Source: Nemertoderma westbladi
Lineage: Eukaryota > Xenacoelomorpha > Nemertodermatida > Nemertodermatidae
Direction: 5' to 3'
NCBI GenBank assembly: GCA_032718475.1
Contig: JAUCBJ010006695.1
Location: forward strand, 62,001-126,000
Length of the DNA: 64,000 nt
The notes beneath the pieces were generated by a model that saw only the letters and a list, made by a program, of their open reading frames with translations, had not been told where the DNA came from and ran no database searches. Position 1 is the first letter of the stretch. The number at the start of each line of letters is the position of its first letter. Below are positions 10,520 through 22,570 of this stretch, piece by piece. A program made the position numbers and the translations under genes.

Positions 10520-13217
10520 GTCAGTCATGTGCTGTTGGTAGATTAACAATGAACCCTAATATTGTACTGTTGGTAGATTAACGATGAACCCAATATCAGC
10601 TACTTACAACATATTGCATATTGATATTGAATAAGCAGATTACACTGTTAACAATTGCGAGTATTGCAAATGATATATAAAATTAAAGCGTTTGCATTAA
10701 ATGATTATAAAATTCCATCAGGAATGAGACAGCGACCAGTATTATTATGAATAATAAAAGAATAAATGAATTATAGTAAAACAACACCCGACATGAGGTC
10801 AAGTCAGAAATATAACCCGAATGTATTCTTATCTTTTAGAAAAATTAAACTAACTTTTAACCTTCATACTTCAATTAAGATAATTGAAATACTCAAACAA
10901 TTTGATTAGAACTTCCTCGCAAATTTCTTTGAATTGTTTTAAAAAGTAGTGAATGCAGACATTTTTACATAGAATCAAAATTTTGTTGCGTATGAGAATC
11001 TTCTATTATGTTTTAGTTCAACAATAAAAATATCCATAATAATAATAACGCGAATGAATATGTGGGCTACTCGTAGCCATAACGAGCAATGTCAACCATT
11101 TTAATCAAAATGAAGTAAATTTTATTGTTGGACTTGGAATAAATATATATACTATCCATGAAATAAGGTTTGAGTCCATTTCTGCACCGATTTACCAACT
11201 CACAAAAGCCATGTCCATGTCCATGTCAATGTCCATGTCCATGTCCATGTCCACACTGTTGTCGTAGAATATATTTGCTAACAATGAATGATGTTTTACA
11301 TTTGAAATATAATATATTTGATAAGAATGAGACATGCCCAAAAATTCACAACGTTCGAAATTTTTTAACAATTAATTGCAATAAAATATTGATTTGGTTT
11401 GCAAAGCCGAACAAACACTTTCAATGAGATTTTCTGGAAATTACAAAATGGGAATGGCTTTTATGGCTCAGAGGGATCGTCCTGCATTGCATTATATAAT
11501 ATTCGCATTTTATAAATTTGGTTTTGACTTTTAAACTTAATCAAAGAGTTACGGACAATCAAGAAAGTGAGTGATGTTGGAAGAACTAGGGCCATATGAA
11601 GAATACCAGACTTTCTGCCGTTATATTTCACTTTGCGTTTTACCCCGTGTGAAGAATATCAGGTTTTCACCAAAAACACAGGTTACAGAAGGGCTGAATC
11701 TAACCAAAACAATAAACGAACTAGTATATGTATAGGTTATATAGATAGAAATAAGCGCTATAAAACACTATTAGCGCTATAAAGATAAATAAAAAAAAAT
11801 AAAAAATCTTCATATATAAAATTCCAATAAAAAGTCGACCGAAAAGTGAAGTCCTGGTATTCTTTCTTCTCATGGGCGAAGAACTACGTGACGTCAGCAC
11901 ATAAACTACACCCGATTGATCAGGGATGTCATTTATTAACACCTCGTGGTCGTGAGTTCTAGACCCTTGTAGTTTAAAGGACCCCCATAGTTACAGAGCC
12001 ACGTCGGTATTCAGTTTTACTACAAACTTGTTTGGAATCTCGAGGTTATGACTTCAACTGTCTCACAATGTTTCTACGTTATTATTATCTTCCTCAGAAA
12101 TCTGTAATATAGAAAGCATACAAACAGTATGATTATACGTCTATTTTTAACATTTTATATATTTATGTGTTTAACTTAAACAATTAATTATCAATTATTA
12201 CTAATGTCATTAAATTCGTATTTAATTAAATAAAGCTTGGACAACCGACTGGCTATAGGAGAATTACGCCAATAACTCCATAGTATGTTATCTGTTTGGC
12301 TGCCTGCCGATTACAGATAAATTGTGTAAGTGAACAATAAGAGTAAGAGTAATCCAATGATCCATTTGAAATGATCCTTTTTGTCGAAAAGGGATTCGTT
12401 GATAATATTTTTAATTAATTTAATTATATTTATTTTCGTTCGTTATTAAATGCCAGTTTGACTACCATGTGGGGCTCGCGCTGTATGTTTATAGCGCGAT
12501 AAACTAAAAAAAACATATAAATGTGTCTCATTAAGGGAGGTGGGGGGGGGGGGGGGGGGGGGGTGTTGACTAATTAACCAAAAATTATTTTAGTATTATT
12601 TAAGAGAATTCGTTTTACCCAAATTTATTGATATTTGGTACACATGATGTATAGAATATAGGTGGATAAAAAATTTTCGAAAATTTTTCGAAATTTTACA
12701 TTTTTTACCTAATTAACATAATTTATAGAAAAAAATTTTAAAATGCAAAGGCTCTTAGAGAGATGGTCATCAAGTCCTCAAAATTTCATAATTTATGCAG
12801 AATGGCATTCTAAGTCGACCCTATGACCAGAATTTTGATAATAATGCTTTATGTTCAAAAATTATTAAAAAAAATAACAATTTTTTGGCAAAATTTTGTC
12901 AGCTTTTGTCATTTTTGAGGAAAAATTTATACATTTGGTTAAATATTTAAGCTATAGCAATGAAATTCAAAAAAGTGGTTATAGGGGGTGTTAAGCCAGA
13001 CAGCATCAGCCAGACATCATTCGAGCCAAATTTCACACGAATTCGTTCATTTTTAGAAAAGCCTTTGCATTTTGAATTCTTCAGAAAACGCATAAAGTTT
13101 ATGCTTAGGGTAATTTTGTTCATTGAAATGTTAGAATGCACACAACCTCGATGAAAATATCGTTGCAAGGGTTTTCTGGGTCGGTGATTTCATTTCCAAA
13201 GTCAGTATAGTAATTTG
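10520..13217. other. Long non-coding region
   Basis: AT-rich sequence with no recognisable gene. It holds a short CCATGT hexanucleotide repeat (about 11208-11253), an AT-rich palindromic-looking patch near 11740-11810 and a 22-base G run at 12542-12563. Small open frames here lack recognisable domains and look like chance. Confidence 0.5.
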
Positions 13218-13860
13218 ACAGAGTCATGTCTGTCTGTCATTGCTGTCTGTCTGTCCGTCAAAATATAACCGACAGCTGAACAGATACATAGAAAATGTGG
13301 ATGACATCAAACACGAAAACTGACATTGAAAATGAAATCACCAACCATGAAAACCCCCAAAATAAAATTTGTAGCTAGTTGGTATGCATTCCTATTACTT
13401 TGACAGACAGATCGCTGGACAGACAGAAAAACCGTCAGACAGACGTAGTAGGTTTTGATAAAAGTAAAAAATGAAGTCGGAAATGAAATCATCATCTAGA
13501 ATAACCCCCATAACAAAACTTTTATCTAGTTGGAATGATTTTCTTATATTTTGACAGACAGACAGACGGACATACAGATAGACCGACAATCAGACATAAT
13601 AGACTTCACTAAAAATGAAAACTAACTTCGGCAATGAAATCAGCGACCAAAAAAACAAAATCAAAAAAGTTTCAGCTACGTGGTATGATGTCCTTATATT
13701 TTGACAGACAGATTGTCGGACAGACTGACAGACAGACATAGGAACATAATAGTTTTCGTTAAAAGTGAAAACTGACGTTTGGAATGAAATCAGCGTCCAG
13801 GAAAACCTCCATAACATAACTTTTAGCTAGAAATAATACTTTTGTTATATTGAGAAGGAC
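13218..13860. repeat. Degenerate tandem repeat, ~145 bp unit
   Basis: At least four diverged tandem copies, each with TTTGACAGACAGA, a purine-rich GAAAACTGAC block, GGAATGAAATCA and CATAACAAAACTTTTA. Spacing is about 145-150 bp. The GACAGACA core is itself a short microsatellite. The small minus-strand frames over it are products of the repeat. Confidence 0.8.
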
Positions 13861-14470
13861 AAACCATCACAATCCCAGACGGACAGTTTTCACAGACATT
13901 TACACAAAGTAAGGTTAACATTATCACTCATAACTTTTGAACTACATTAATAATTGAAATTTTGAAATCACCATAAAATTCTGCACTTGGCAGTGAGGAT
14001 TGAAAATTAAGAATCGATTTTTTTTCTGAATATCTCCCAAAGTAGCCGCCATGGCCTGCCATTGACAAGTGTTACATTTGCCAGTCCACATAAGACAGTA
14101 CCGCTGCAGGTACGGTACAGTAGGACGTACAAACGTGTTTTCAACCTCAGTTGGGTACCACAAGCGAACAAGGTTGAACAGTCATTGGTTGATGACCTTC
14201 TGTCTGATAAAGTCCCACAGTACAGTGCAACCAGGTATGGGGGTCCGGGGGTCCAGAGGAATGGTTTACCAAAGTTCTATACTGTAGGAGGGGCGAGGTG
14301 GGGTCAATGTCCTGGTCAACGGACCAGGAGAAAGCCTACACCTACTCAGGCGGAGTGATAGAGGCAGGGGGGGGGGGGGGGGGGAGACCTGTCATACCTT
14401 AAGCAACCTAAACACCGATTGCAAGTTAAGCCTTAATTTTGTGGGTATGTTGCTATTATATTATTTATAT
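13861..14470. other. Spacer downstream of the kinesin gene
   Basis: No gene is recognised. It contains an 18-base G run at 14367-14384. It could hold the 3' UTR or further 3' exons of the kinesin gene on the minus strand, but none can be identified. Confidence 0.4.
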
Positions 14471-16597
14471 TTAAATATTGAGATAAAATAATGATAACTT
14501 TATGTAATCCCGATTACCAACCTTGATGGAACCTAAAACCGCGCACAAGTCATCTTTATTATAAGTTGTATTCAAAGATACTGTCCCGTTACCTACACAT
14601 CCAGTATATGTTGCGTCCAACGAAATAACCCCGTTTACCGCCGGACGTTCAGTATAAGTTGCGCCCAACGGTGTTTGTTTCCCAACCGTCTCAACAGGTT
14701 CCCTTGGTGGTTCTACTAACAACCTACCGATGTCGCCTTTACTGTAGGTCTCGCCTAGAGGCTTCCCGTAGAGGGAAGTCTCCCCGGCCGGCTTCGGACC
14801 TCCACCGCAAACAGTCTGAACGAGAGTCGGTTTACTTACGACGCCTCTAGCGGCCATGGGGGGAGCCGCCCGATCGCGGGGATGCGTTACGGGTCTCCCG
14901 GACGTGGCGGTGTACGAGGGTTTGGGTTTACTGCTGCTCGATCTCGTCCCGGGAACGTCTCGCTTCCGGCTGTATAGGCACTCTCCCGCCGACTGCGAAC
15001 GTCGATGTGACTTCCCGCTCCGTTGGGGACGGCCGTAGCCACAGTAGTACTTAGAAAGTCCCGCCTCGGGTCGATGACCCTCCGGTCGTTGACCCCCGTA
15101 CTGATTACCCACAGGTCGTTGGCCCCCCATCCCACGAGGATCCGACCTGCCCGCCGAGCTGGACCGCATGCTGGGGTCTCGGCTGTCCGGGTAACGTGGT
15201 TGACGGTCCCGTGATGCAGAATCGACTAGTCTACGCGACGCGTGCGTTCGTACCCGCTGGGGGGCGCTGGGCGCGCAGCGCTGCGCCGGGGCGTGTCCGA
15301 AACGCGGGTGCTGATTGGTCGGTGTGTAACCCGCCATCGGGTGCTGATTGGTCGGTGTGTAACCCGCCATCGGGTGCTGATTGGTCGGTGTGTAACCCGC
15401 CATCGGGTGCTGACCGCTGGTTGTGTAACCCGCCATCGGGTGCTGATTGGTCGGTGTGTAACCCGCCATCGGGTGCTGACCGCTGGGTGTGTAACCCGCC
15501 ATCGGGTGCTGACTGCTGGGTGTGTAACCCGCCATCGGGTGCTGAATGCTGAGTGTTTGACCCAACGGGTGTCTGGGTGTGAACCCTGGCTGGTGGCTCC
15601 CGCTGGGGGTGAACGCTTTCTGCAACGAACGGGACTGCAGCTCCCACGAGGCGAGACGTCTGCGTCCGGGGGTCCCCACGGCCAGCTGGATATCGGCGGG
15701 ACTGTAGGCGACGGGTTGCGGGGCAACCAGAACGCGTCCGGGGGTCGCCGACCGCGGCGTGGCTAGATCCCGCTTCAACGCGGAGACGGGAACCCGCTCC
15801 TCTAGGGGCGTGTCGGGGAGGGCGCGCAGCACGGGGTAGTACTCTGGCTGCGGGGTCAGCGACGCGTCTCCGGACGCCGACTCCCCCAGCGACTCAGACA
15901 GCTGGTCCGCCCAGACAACCTCCTTCACGCCGTCCACCAGTTTACTAATGCAGTTAAACTCGTCTGCGATTTCTCTATCTACGCCGCACGACGATCCTTT
16001 CATTGTGTAATAAACCTTAAAACAGAACTGCAGCGCGGAACTGACCAAGGTCTCCGTGTGTTTCTGATCCTGAATGACTTGTTGGCCGAACTTCTCGAGT
16101 AATTTATTCCGCTGTCGTAAATCCTTTATCTCGACCTCCATGTCTCGCGATTTAACGGCCTCCTTCAGCTGCTCCGTGAGTCCCACATCACCGCCACTCA
16201 GTATATCCTTTGTGGTCGCCGACAACCAGTCCTTGTTCCGGTCCATTTTCTCGCGGCAGTCGTCCCGTAGTCGGGTTTTTCGCTCCCGTTGGGCGCGCAT
16301 GGAGGCCACGCTATCGGCTAGACGGTCGGCGGCGCGGTGCGGGTCCGGAATGCACTGACGGCGCGTCAGGTTTCGTTCGGCCTGCCGGATTTTGTACTGG
16401 AGGAAGTGATCGGCTTGCTCGACCCTGTGGATTTCTCGCCGAATCTTTACTCGATCTTGGTAGACCGCGTCCAGTTGGACCCTCCATCGTGGGTCTATAG
16501 TTGGCGCCCGACTAGGTTGCAGCCCGCGCTGTATTCCACGGGCGCGCTCCAACTCAACTTTCAGTTCATTGATCTCGTTTTGGAGGCGCTTTATTAC
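14471..16597 (-). CDS. Kinesin-8 (KIF18-type), second visible exon: stalk and tail
   Basis: This exon continues the motor exon at 19070-20200. A good 3' splice site (pyrimidine-rich ...CTTTCTTTAG) ends at 16598, and the exon opens in phase 0 with VIKRLQNEINELKVELERAR, a coiled-coil neck/stalk. A long charged, helical region follows to about residue 240 (HRVEQADHFLQYKIRQAERN; KDLRQRNKLLEKFGQQV). The rest is a low-complexity, Ser/Pro/Arg-rich tail that includes an 11-residue tandem repeat (QHPMAGYTPTN) and spaced LGATYT/LDATYT/LNTTYN motifs near the end. The frame stops at 14471; the last ~15 residues may be intron read-through, since a possible donor (TTG|GTAATC) lies near 14513. The GC content is clearly higher than the surroundings. 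The family regulates chromosome alignment at microtubule plus ends; that role is inferred from the motor. Confidence 0.85.
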   Translation of the reverse strand, partial: VIKRLQNEINELKVELERARGIQRGLQPSRAPTIDPRWRVQLDAVYQDRVKIRREIHRVEQADHFLQYKIRQAERNLTRRQCIPDPHRAADRLADSVASMRAQRERKTRLRDDCREKMDRNKDWLSATTKDILSGGDVGLTEQLKEAVKSRDMEVEIKDLRQRNKLLEKFGQQVIQDQKHTETLVSSALQFCFKVYYTMKGSSCGVDREIADEFNCISKLVDGVKEVVWADQLSESLGESASGDASLTPQPEYYPVLRALPDTPLEERVPVSALKRDLATPRSATPGRVLVAPQPVAYSPADIQLAVGTPGRRRLASWELQSRSLQKAFTPSGSHQPGFTPRHPLGQTLSIQHPMAGYTPSSQHPMAGYTPSGQHPMAGYTPTNQHPMAGYTTSGQHPMAGYTPTNQHPMAGYTPTNQHPMAGYTPTNQHPRFGHAPAQRCAPSAPQRVRTHASRRLVDSASRDRQPRYPDSRDPSMRSSSAGRSDPRGMGGQRPVGNQYGGQRPEGHRPEAGLSKYYCGYGRPQRSGKSHRRSQSAGECLYSRKRDVPGTRSSSSKPKPSYTATSGRPVTHPRDRAAPPMAARGVVSKPTLVQTVCGGGPKPAGETSLYGKPLGETYSKGDIGRLLVEPPREPVETVGKQTPLGATYTERPAVNGVISLDATYTGCVGNGTVSLNTTYNKDDLCAVLGSIKVGNRDYIKLSLFYLNI
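15295..15560 (-). repeat. Coding minisatellite, 33 bp unit (11 residues)
   Basis: Within the kinesin tail, about eight tandem 33 bp units encode QHPMAGYTP followed by TN, SG, SS or TS. The unit length is a multiple of three, so copy-number change keeps the frame. Sequence on both sides is unique. Confidence 0.9.
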
Positions 16598-19069
16598 CTA
16601 AAGAAAGTTGAATCAAAAATATAATTTAATTATGTGATACATTAAATATTCAAGGCGAAATATAGGCGGTAAAGTTAAATCGAAGGGTAACCCGTAACGT
16701 TTACTGTTATTCTTACCTTAGTAGGGTAACCCGTAACGTTTACCGTTATTCTTACCTTGTGGTAATCCGTAACGTTTAACGTTATTCTTACCTTGGGGTA
16801 ATCCGTAACGTTTACCGTTATTCTTACCTTAGGGTAATAAGTAACGTTTACCGTTATTCTTACCTTAGGGTAATCCGTAACGTTTACTGTTATTCTTACC
16901 TTGTGGTAATCCGTAACGGTTACCGTTATTCTTACCTTAGGGAAACCAGTAACGTTTACCGTTATTCTTACCTTAGGGTAACCAGTAACGTTTACCGTTA
17001 TTCTTACCTTAGGGCAATCCGTAACGTTTACCGTTATTCTTACCTTGTGGTAATCCGTAACGTTTACCGTTATTTTTACCTTGTGGCAACCCGTAACGTT
17101 TACCGTTATTCTTACCTTAGGGCAATCCGTAACGTTTACCGTTATTCTTACCTTGTGGTAATCCGTAACGTTTACCGTTATTCTTACCTTGTGGTAATCC
17201 GTAACGTTTACCGTTACTCTTACCTTAGGGTAACCCGTAACGTTTACCGTTATTCTTACCTTAGGGCAATCCGTAACGTTTACTGTTATTCTTACCTTGT
17301 GGTAATCCGTAACGTTTACCGTTATTCTTACCTTGTGGTAACCCGTAACGTTTACCGTTATTCTTACCTTAGGGCAATCCGTAACGTTTACCGTTATTCT
17401 TACCTTGTGGTAATCCGTAACGTTTACCGTTATTCTTACCTTGTGGTAATCCGTAACGTTTACCGTTACTCTTACCTTAGGGTAACCCGTAACGTTTACC
17501 GTTATTCTTACCTTAGGGCAATCCGTAACGTTTACCGTTATTCTTACCTTGTGGTAATCCGTAACGTTTACCGTTATTCTTACCTTAGGGCAATCCGTAA
17601 CGTTTACCGTTATTCTTACCTCAGGGCAACCCGTAACGTTTACCGTTATTCTTACCTTAGGGCAACCCGTAACGTTTACCGTTATTCTTACCTTAGCTGC
17701 TTAGGGCAATCCGTAACGTTTAACGTTATTCTTACCTTAGGGCAACCCGTAACGTTTACCGTTATTCTTACCTTAGGGCAATCCGTAACGTTTACCGTTA
17801 TTCTTACCTTAGGGCAACCCGTAACGTTTACCGTTATTCTTACCTTAGGGCAATCCCTAAAGTTTACCGTTATCAGTTATTCTTACCTTGTGGTAATCCG
17901 TAACGTTTAACGTTATTCTTACCTTGGGGTAATCCGTAACGTTTACCGTTATTCTTACCTTGGGGTAATCCGTAACGTTTACCGTTATTCTTACCTTGGG
18001 GTAATCCGTAACGTTTACCGTTATCAGTTATTCTTACCTTGTGGTAATCCGTAACGTTTAACGTTATTCTTACCTTGTGGTAATCCGTAACGTTTACCGT
18101 TATTCTAACCTTAGCTGCTTAGGGCAATCCGTAACGTTTAACGTTATTCTTCCCTTACGGCAACCCGTAACGTTTACCGTTATTCTTACCTTAGGGCAAT
18201 CCGTAACGTTTACCGTTATTCTTACCTTAGGGCAACCCGTAACGTTTACCGTTATTCTTACCTTAGGGCAATCCGTAACGTTTACCGTTATCAGTTATTC
18301 TTACCTTGTGGTAATCCGTAACGTTTACCGTTATTCTTACCTTAGGGCAACCCGTAACGTTTACCGTTATTCTTACCTTGGGGTAATCCGTAACGTTTAC
18401 CGTTATTCTTACCTTGGGGTAATCCGTAACGTTTACCGTTATTCTTACCTTGGGGTAATCCGTAACGTTTACCGTTATCAGTTATTCTTACCTTGTGGTA
18501 ATCCGTAACGTTTAACGTTATTCTTACCTTTTGGTAATCCGTAACGTTTAACGTTATTCTTACCTTGGGGTAATCCGTAACGTTTACCGTTATCAGTTAT
18601 TCTTACCTTGTGGTAACCCGTAACGTTTACCGTTATTCTTACCTTAGGGTAACCAGTAACGTTTAACGTTATTCTTACCTTAGGGCAATCAGTAACGTTC
18701 ACCGTTATTCTTACCTTGGGGTAATCCGTAACGTTTACCGTTATTCTCACCGTGTGGTAATCCGTAACGTTTACCGTTATTCTTACCTTGGGGTAATCCG
18801 TAACGTTTACCGTTATCAGTTATTCTTACCTTGGGGTAACTCGTAACGTTTACCGTTATTCTTACCTTGGGGTAATCCGTAACGTTTAACGTTATTCTTA
18901 CCTTGGGGTAACCCGTAACGTTTACCGTTATTCTTACCATAGGGTAACCCGTAACGTTTACCGTTATTCTTACCTTAGGGTAACCCGTAACGTTTAACGT
19001 TATTCTTACCATAGGGTAATCCGTAACATTTACCGTTATTCTTACCTTGGGGTAATCCGTAACGGTTAC
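16598..19069 (-). repeat. Kinesin intron made of 36 bp tandem repeats
   Basis: From about 16640 to 19066 the intron is a tandem array of roughly 65 units of 36 bp. On the gene strand a unit reads GTAAGAATAACGGTAAACG followed by TTACGGATTACCCCAAG, so almost every junction is AAG|GTAAGAA, a consensus 5' splice site. Some units carry a 7-base ATCAGTT insertion (first at about 18811), which shifts the frame. The nearest donor to the motor exon is ACG|GTAACC at 19070/19069, and the acceptor AG is at 16598-16599. Long open frames on the plus strand over this block are by-products of the 12-codon period. Confidence 0.93.
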
Positions 19070-20200
19070 CGTCATACTCTGTATATTCTTAGTAGCGGAT
19101 GTCTTTATTGCGGTGGCGCGAGTGGCGTACTTCAATGTATTATAAGTCTCTTCGTAACTAAGGGAGGAGGAACTCACAGCGGCGATCATAACAGACTGAC
19201 AGTTCCCCCCGAGGGAGTCCTGTAGCAGACGGGTCAGCTTGGAGCCGCGATACGGAATGAACACGGGACGCCTGCTATCATACGACTTACGTAACGAACT
19301 ATCAGCAAGTGCATTTATTACGTTACCAACCGCCAGCAGAGACTTGTTGATATTAACGCCTTCCCTAAACCGCGCGCCACAGTTCTTACTGACTACGGCG
19401 CGTTCTGAGCCCGCCAAGTCGACTAGACTCAGTTTGGCGGTGGCCACGTTATTCGTTAAATTCTCGGTGAGGTTTACAATCTTGATGAGGACTTGGAAGA
19501 CTGCGTGACTACGACTGCTCTGTTGATTCGCCTCGGTGGGATGTTGCGATCGATTCGCGTTACCGAACTGTAGCAGTTCGAGCAGCTCGTCTACCGTATC
19601 CGGTTGGTGCAACGAGAGCCCCGAGACAACAACCCCCCGTTTATTGTCCTCGTGCAACGCCAAAGGCTTCGAGTTTTCAGGTTGACCCAGAAGGTCTTTG
19701 ATACACTCGTTGTAAATTTCGAGATACGAGACATTAACTTCTATATTGCGTTGACTGTGGGATTGTTCAGCAATGCTCTCGTATAGATCACGCATAGTTT
19801 GGTAGATTACTCCAGGATCCTGTCGGTTTCCCAACATTGTGTGGGTTTTTCCGCTCCCAGTGGCTCCGTAAGCGAACACAGAACAGTTCAACCCAGCGAG
19901 GAGCCCGCTAATCATGTTCTCGGTAGAACTTTGGTAAACATCGAGCTGACTGCAATTTTCGTCAAGGACTCGATCGAATACAAACTTAATGTTGCGCTTC
20001 TGTTTTTTCATCATATCGCGAGGGGGTTTTCGCGATGGGAAGAATGTTACAGGGGAATTAGTTGGAGTTTTCGGGTCGAATACGAGGTAATCGTTGCCGA
20101 TTACGTGGAGGACTCGCGGATGGGATTCCTCGCGTTGGTTGTCAGGACGGACCCTGACAACCACACGGATATTCCGGTTGCAGCCCTCCCCGGAAGACAT
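19070..20200 (-). CDS. Kinesin-8 motor domain exon (KIF18-type)
   Basis: ATG at 20200 starts MSSGEGCNRNIRVVVRVRP. The whole motor lies in one exon. In order: NIRVVVRVRPDN (about 9), the kinesin-8 loop with LVFDPK and a later KKQKRNIKFVFDRV, the P-loop GATGSGKTHTM (about 112-122), SYLEIYNE, switch I NQQSSRSHAVF, switch II LSLVDLAGSE, NINKSLLAVGNVINALAD, the microtubule-binding IPYRGSKLTRLLQDSLGGN, and the closing YEETYNTLKYATRATAIK. The insert pattern and GVVVSGLSLHQP fit KIF18 better than KIF19; this is from family knowledge, not a search. It is an ATP-driven plus-end-directed microtubule motor. The coding exon ends at ACG (19070), or further downstream at one of the in-frame donors of the repeat array. 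All nucleotide-binding residues are present. Confidence 0.93.
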
Positions 20201-20800
20201 GGCAATACTAATGTTCTTACCGTACCAGCGTACCCTGGACGGTATACAGCAGTACAGGTAGGCCTATATGAAATGTAGGTCAAGGTGACAAGGTCAAGGG
20301 CCAAGGCCTATCAGCCTATGCCAGTATGCAACAACCAGACAACAGAATAATGACGTCTACTCCAGTTCGCTCCAGTACGGTACTCCAGCAGTATTATATT
20401 GTTTTACGGGCAACGGGACTGGATTGTACGGTCTGACGGTCAGACGGTACCTCGTATTGTAAGATTTCTGGATTGTAGGCCTACGGTTCTACCGTAATGC
20501 AGCAATGCCTGAATGCCGTGCTGTCACCCAACTGCATCTAACTTACACCAAACTATACTGTCTGACTGTATGGCACCCAACTTCCACAATTACTGAATTA
20601 TAATATTACGTAGGCCTACAGCAGTACAGTAAGTCAGTAACAAACTCTGAACTTCTTTGATGAATTGCTGAGATATAACAAGACTGACACTTCATTAAAT
20701 TTTAAAAGGCGAGACAGAGACTATTGACGAACGATCCGCGCGCGAGCTGGGGGAAGATCTTCTCTGTGTTGGGGGTAAGAGCGCGTAAGAAACTGCAGTT
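20201..20800. other. Kinesin upstream region
   Basis: Sequence 5' of the kinesin ATG on the minus strand, with many TAGGCCTA and GTACGGTAC-like motifs. No clear TATA box. No other gene is seen. Confidence 0.4.
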
Positions 20801-20805
20801 ATAAT

Positions 20806-22035
20806 TGTTCGCGCTTTCGAAGACCTTTAGCAGTTTAACCTGCCAAATTTTATATGTCTTTTAGTTAATTAAAACCACTTTAGCATACGACAATAATTTA
20901 TGCTAATACGCAAAACATTAGCCGAAATCAGCCCATGCGCGATCATTCACCCGATGGATCTACACCCGGGAGACTGAATTCGGATGCTTGAATTGTATTA
21001 TTACAGTGTAAGGTTGCAGTGTAAACTTACTGTATTATTCGATAGATCGTTAATAATTAATCTCTGACAGGTATTATTGGCTTTCGGGAAATATTAACAG
21101 TTCCTTTAGGACGTGGCGCTTTATCTATTTAAACAGAACTAGGACTTATACTAAACGCAACGATACTGCTTGGGATTGAAGTATAAAGCGTATTCTTTAG
21201 GAAATACTTTGTTACCAATCACAATCATACACACTATTCTGCCGACAGTCAGTACATTTGATCACACATAAAGAGAGCAGTAATTGACTCACGTAGGGTC
21301 TGCTAAATAACATTGGATTCAATACACACCACATTAATATAAATCGCAATTGTTATATATAGCCGGTCTCTCTAACCTGTAGTGTTATCAAGAAAATTGG
21401 GAATTGGGTGATTTATCCGTATTATCCAAATAGCAATATTTCCATCAACAAATATTTACAATTAATAACTGACGGTAAAATAACAGTACAAACAATATGA
21501 TTAATGAGTTAGGTGATATTCGATTCGTGAGATTAGGTAACAGTTTATACTTTCGATAATTCAAGCAGTTTACGGTACAGCAGTATCTATCCAAAAATGC
21601 CGGTGTTTCTGGCTTAGACAGCAATAACAACAAAGTAACAAGAAAAAACAGTAAGACTGAACACTCTCCTTATGATCGGCAGAAAAGCTACACGTCGACA
21701 GGAAAAACCGCCCTGATTGGCCCAAGCCAAACAAAGAACCACGCGGCCAATGGCTGTTTCCATGTCAGCAACCAGCTGCTAGATGTCGTAATATGAATCA
21801 TCACGGCTAAACTGTGAAAGGTGGTTGATGCATTACAAGTTTTTTGTCTTACCATGTCCGCTAAAACACGTATATAGCAGAATGATTTTTATGTCCGTTA
21901 AAACACCTGTAAAGGTACCTTGCGGGCGAGGGGAATATATATACAGTTAGAAAACCTTTTTAGAGTATTCCAGCGCCTGGGGGAGAACTGGCCAGCAAAG
22001 GCAAACGTATCAGTTATCCCACAAAAGCTTTTACA
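20806..22035 (-). repeat. 3' LTR of the BEL/Pao-like element
   Basis: This 1230 bp direct repeat is identical by eye to 31203-32432. It starts TGTTCGCG and ends CTTTTACA on the plus strand. A TATATAT block read on the minus strand lies at about 21935-21942, roughly 95 bp inside the LTR in element orientation. The small frames inside it are the same in both copies and have no recognisable function. Confidence 0.95.
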
Positions 22036-22043
22036 CCGCTCCC
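22036..22043 (-). promoter_or_regulatory. Polypurine tract of the BEL/Pao-like element
   Basis: On the minus strand the eight bases just before the 3' LTR read GGGAGCGG, a short purine tract directly abutting the LTR. This is the expected place for plus-strand primer formation. Confidence 0.6.
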
Positions 22044-22113
22044 AGAAAATGGGATTTAAGTCTATAAAATATACCAAATCACAGTTTCTAAAATATAAAA
22101 ATACTCTAAACAG

Positions 22114-22570
22114 TTAGTCTTTCTTGCGCGGACGGCGTTTACGCAGCTTTTTAAAGCTAGCAAGAGTCCTTTTCTCTTTGGGGCGAGCCACTTTACGAGG
22201 AGGGCTATAACTCCTGGGTGAAGGGTGCAATATGATTGCATCAGAAGGTATGGGATTGCGATCGGTATATCCGCCGGTCGAAGTACTGGGTTGATTGACA
22301 TCAACGTCCGGGGAGAGGGGTCTAACGGCTTGGAGAGCTCGTTTCAAGACAGCCGCTCTTACGGGTCCTTTACGAGTGGTCTGAACGAGGGCCGTGGGTG
22401 GACCATAGGCAGTTAGAAACTTCCTTGGTTTAATGGTTCTTTCCAACTCGCGTTCGCGGGCTTGGTACTCGTAAGGCCGTCGATATACTTCCTGTAACTC
22501 GATATGCGTGATTTCTGTTCGACAGAAGCGAATAGATAAGGATGGAACGCATAAATTCCTTCGTAAGCGC
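22114..22570 (-). CDS. Accessory frame D: basic C-terminal domain, function unknown
   Basis: The frame is open on the minus strand from about 22570 to the stop at 22114; no ATG is obvious, and the usable part runs from about 22515. It begins with an Arg/Glu-rich helix (YEYQARERELERTIKPRKFL), passes through a Pro/Ser-rich stretch (SPRSYSPPRKVARPKEKRT) and ends in a strongly basic tail, KKLRKRRPRKKD, that resembles a nuclear localisation or RNA-binding signal. It overlaps frame C in another register and may be the C-terminal part of one protein broken by shifts. I do not recognise the family. It sits about 80 bp before the 3' LTR. Confidence 0.5.

Noticed and set aside
11208-11253. CCATGT run as an interstitial telomere
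   Set aside because: Not a known telomere motif; a simple hexanucleotide repeat.
15226-15766. Frames opposite or out of register with the kinesin tail
   Set aside because: They are shadows of the GC-rich coding minisatellite; the kinesin frame is far longer and carries the coiled coil in phase.
16903-17910. 335-codon plus-strand frame with YRYSYLRATRNV repeats
   Set aside because: It is the opposite strand of the 36 bp intron array; a 12-codon period without stops makes long frames automatically.
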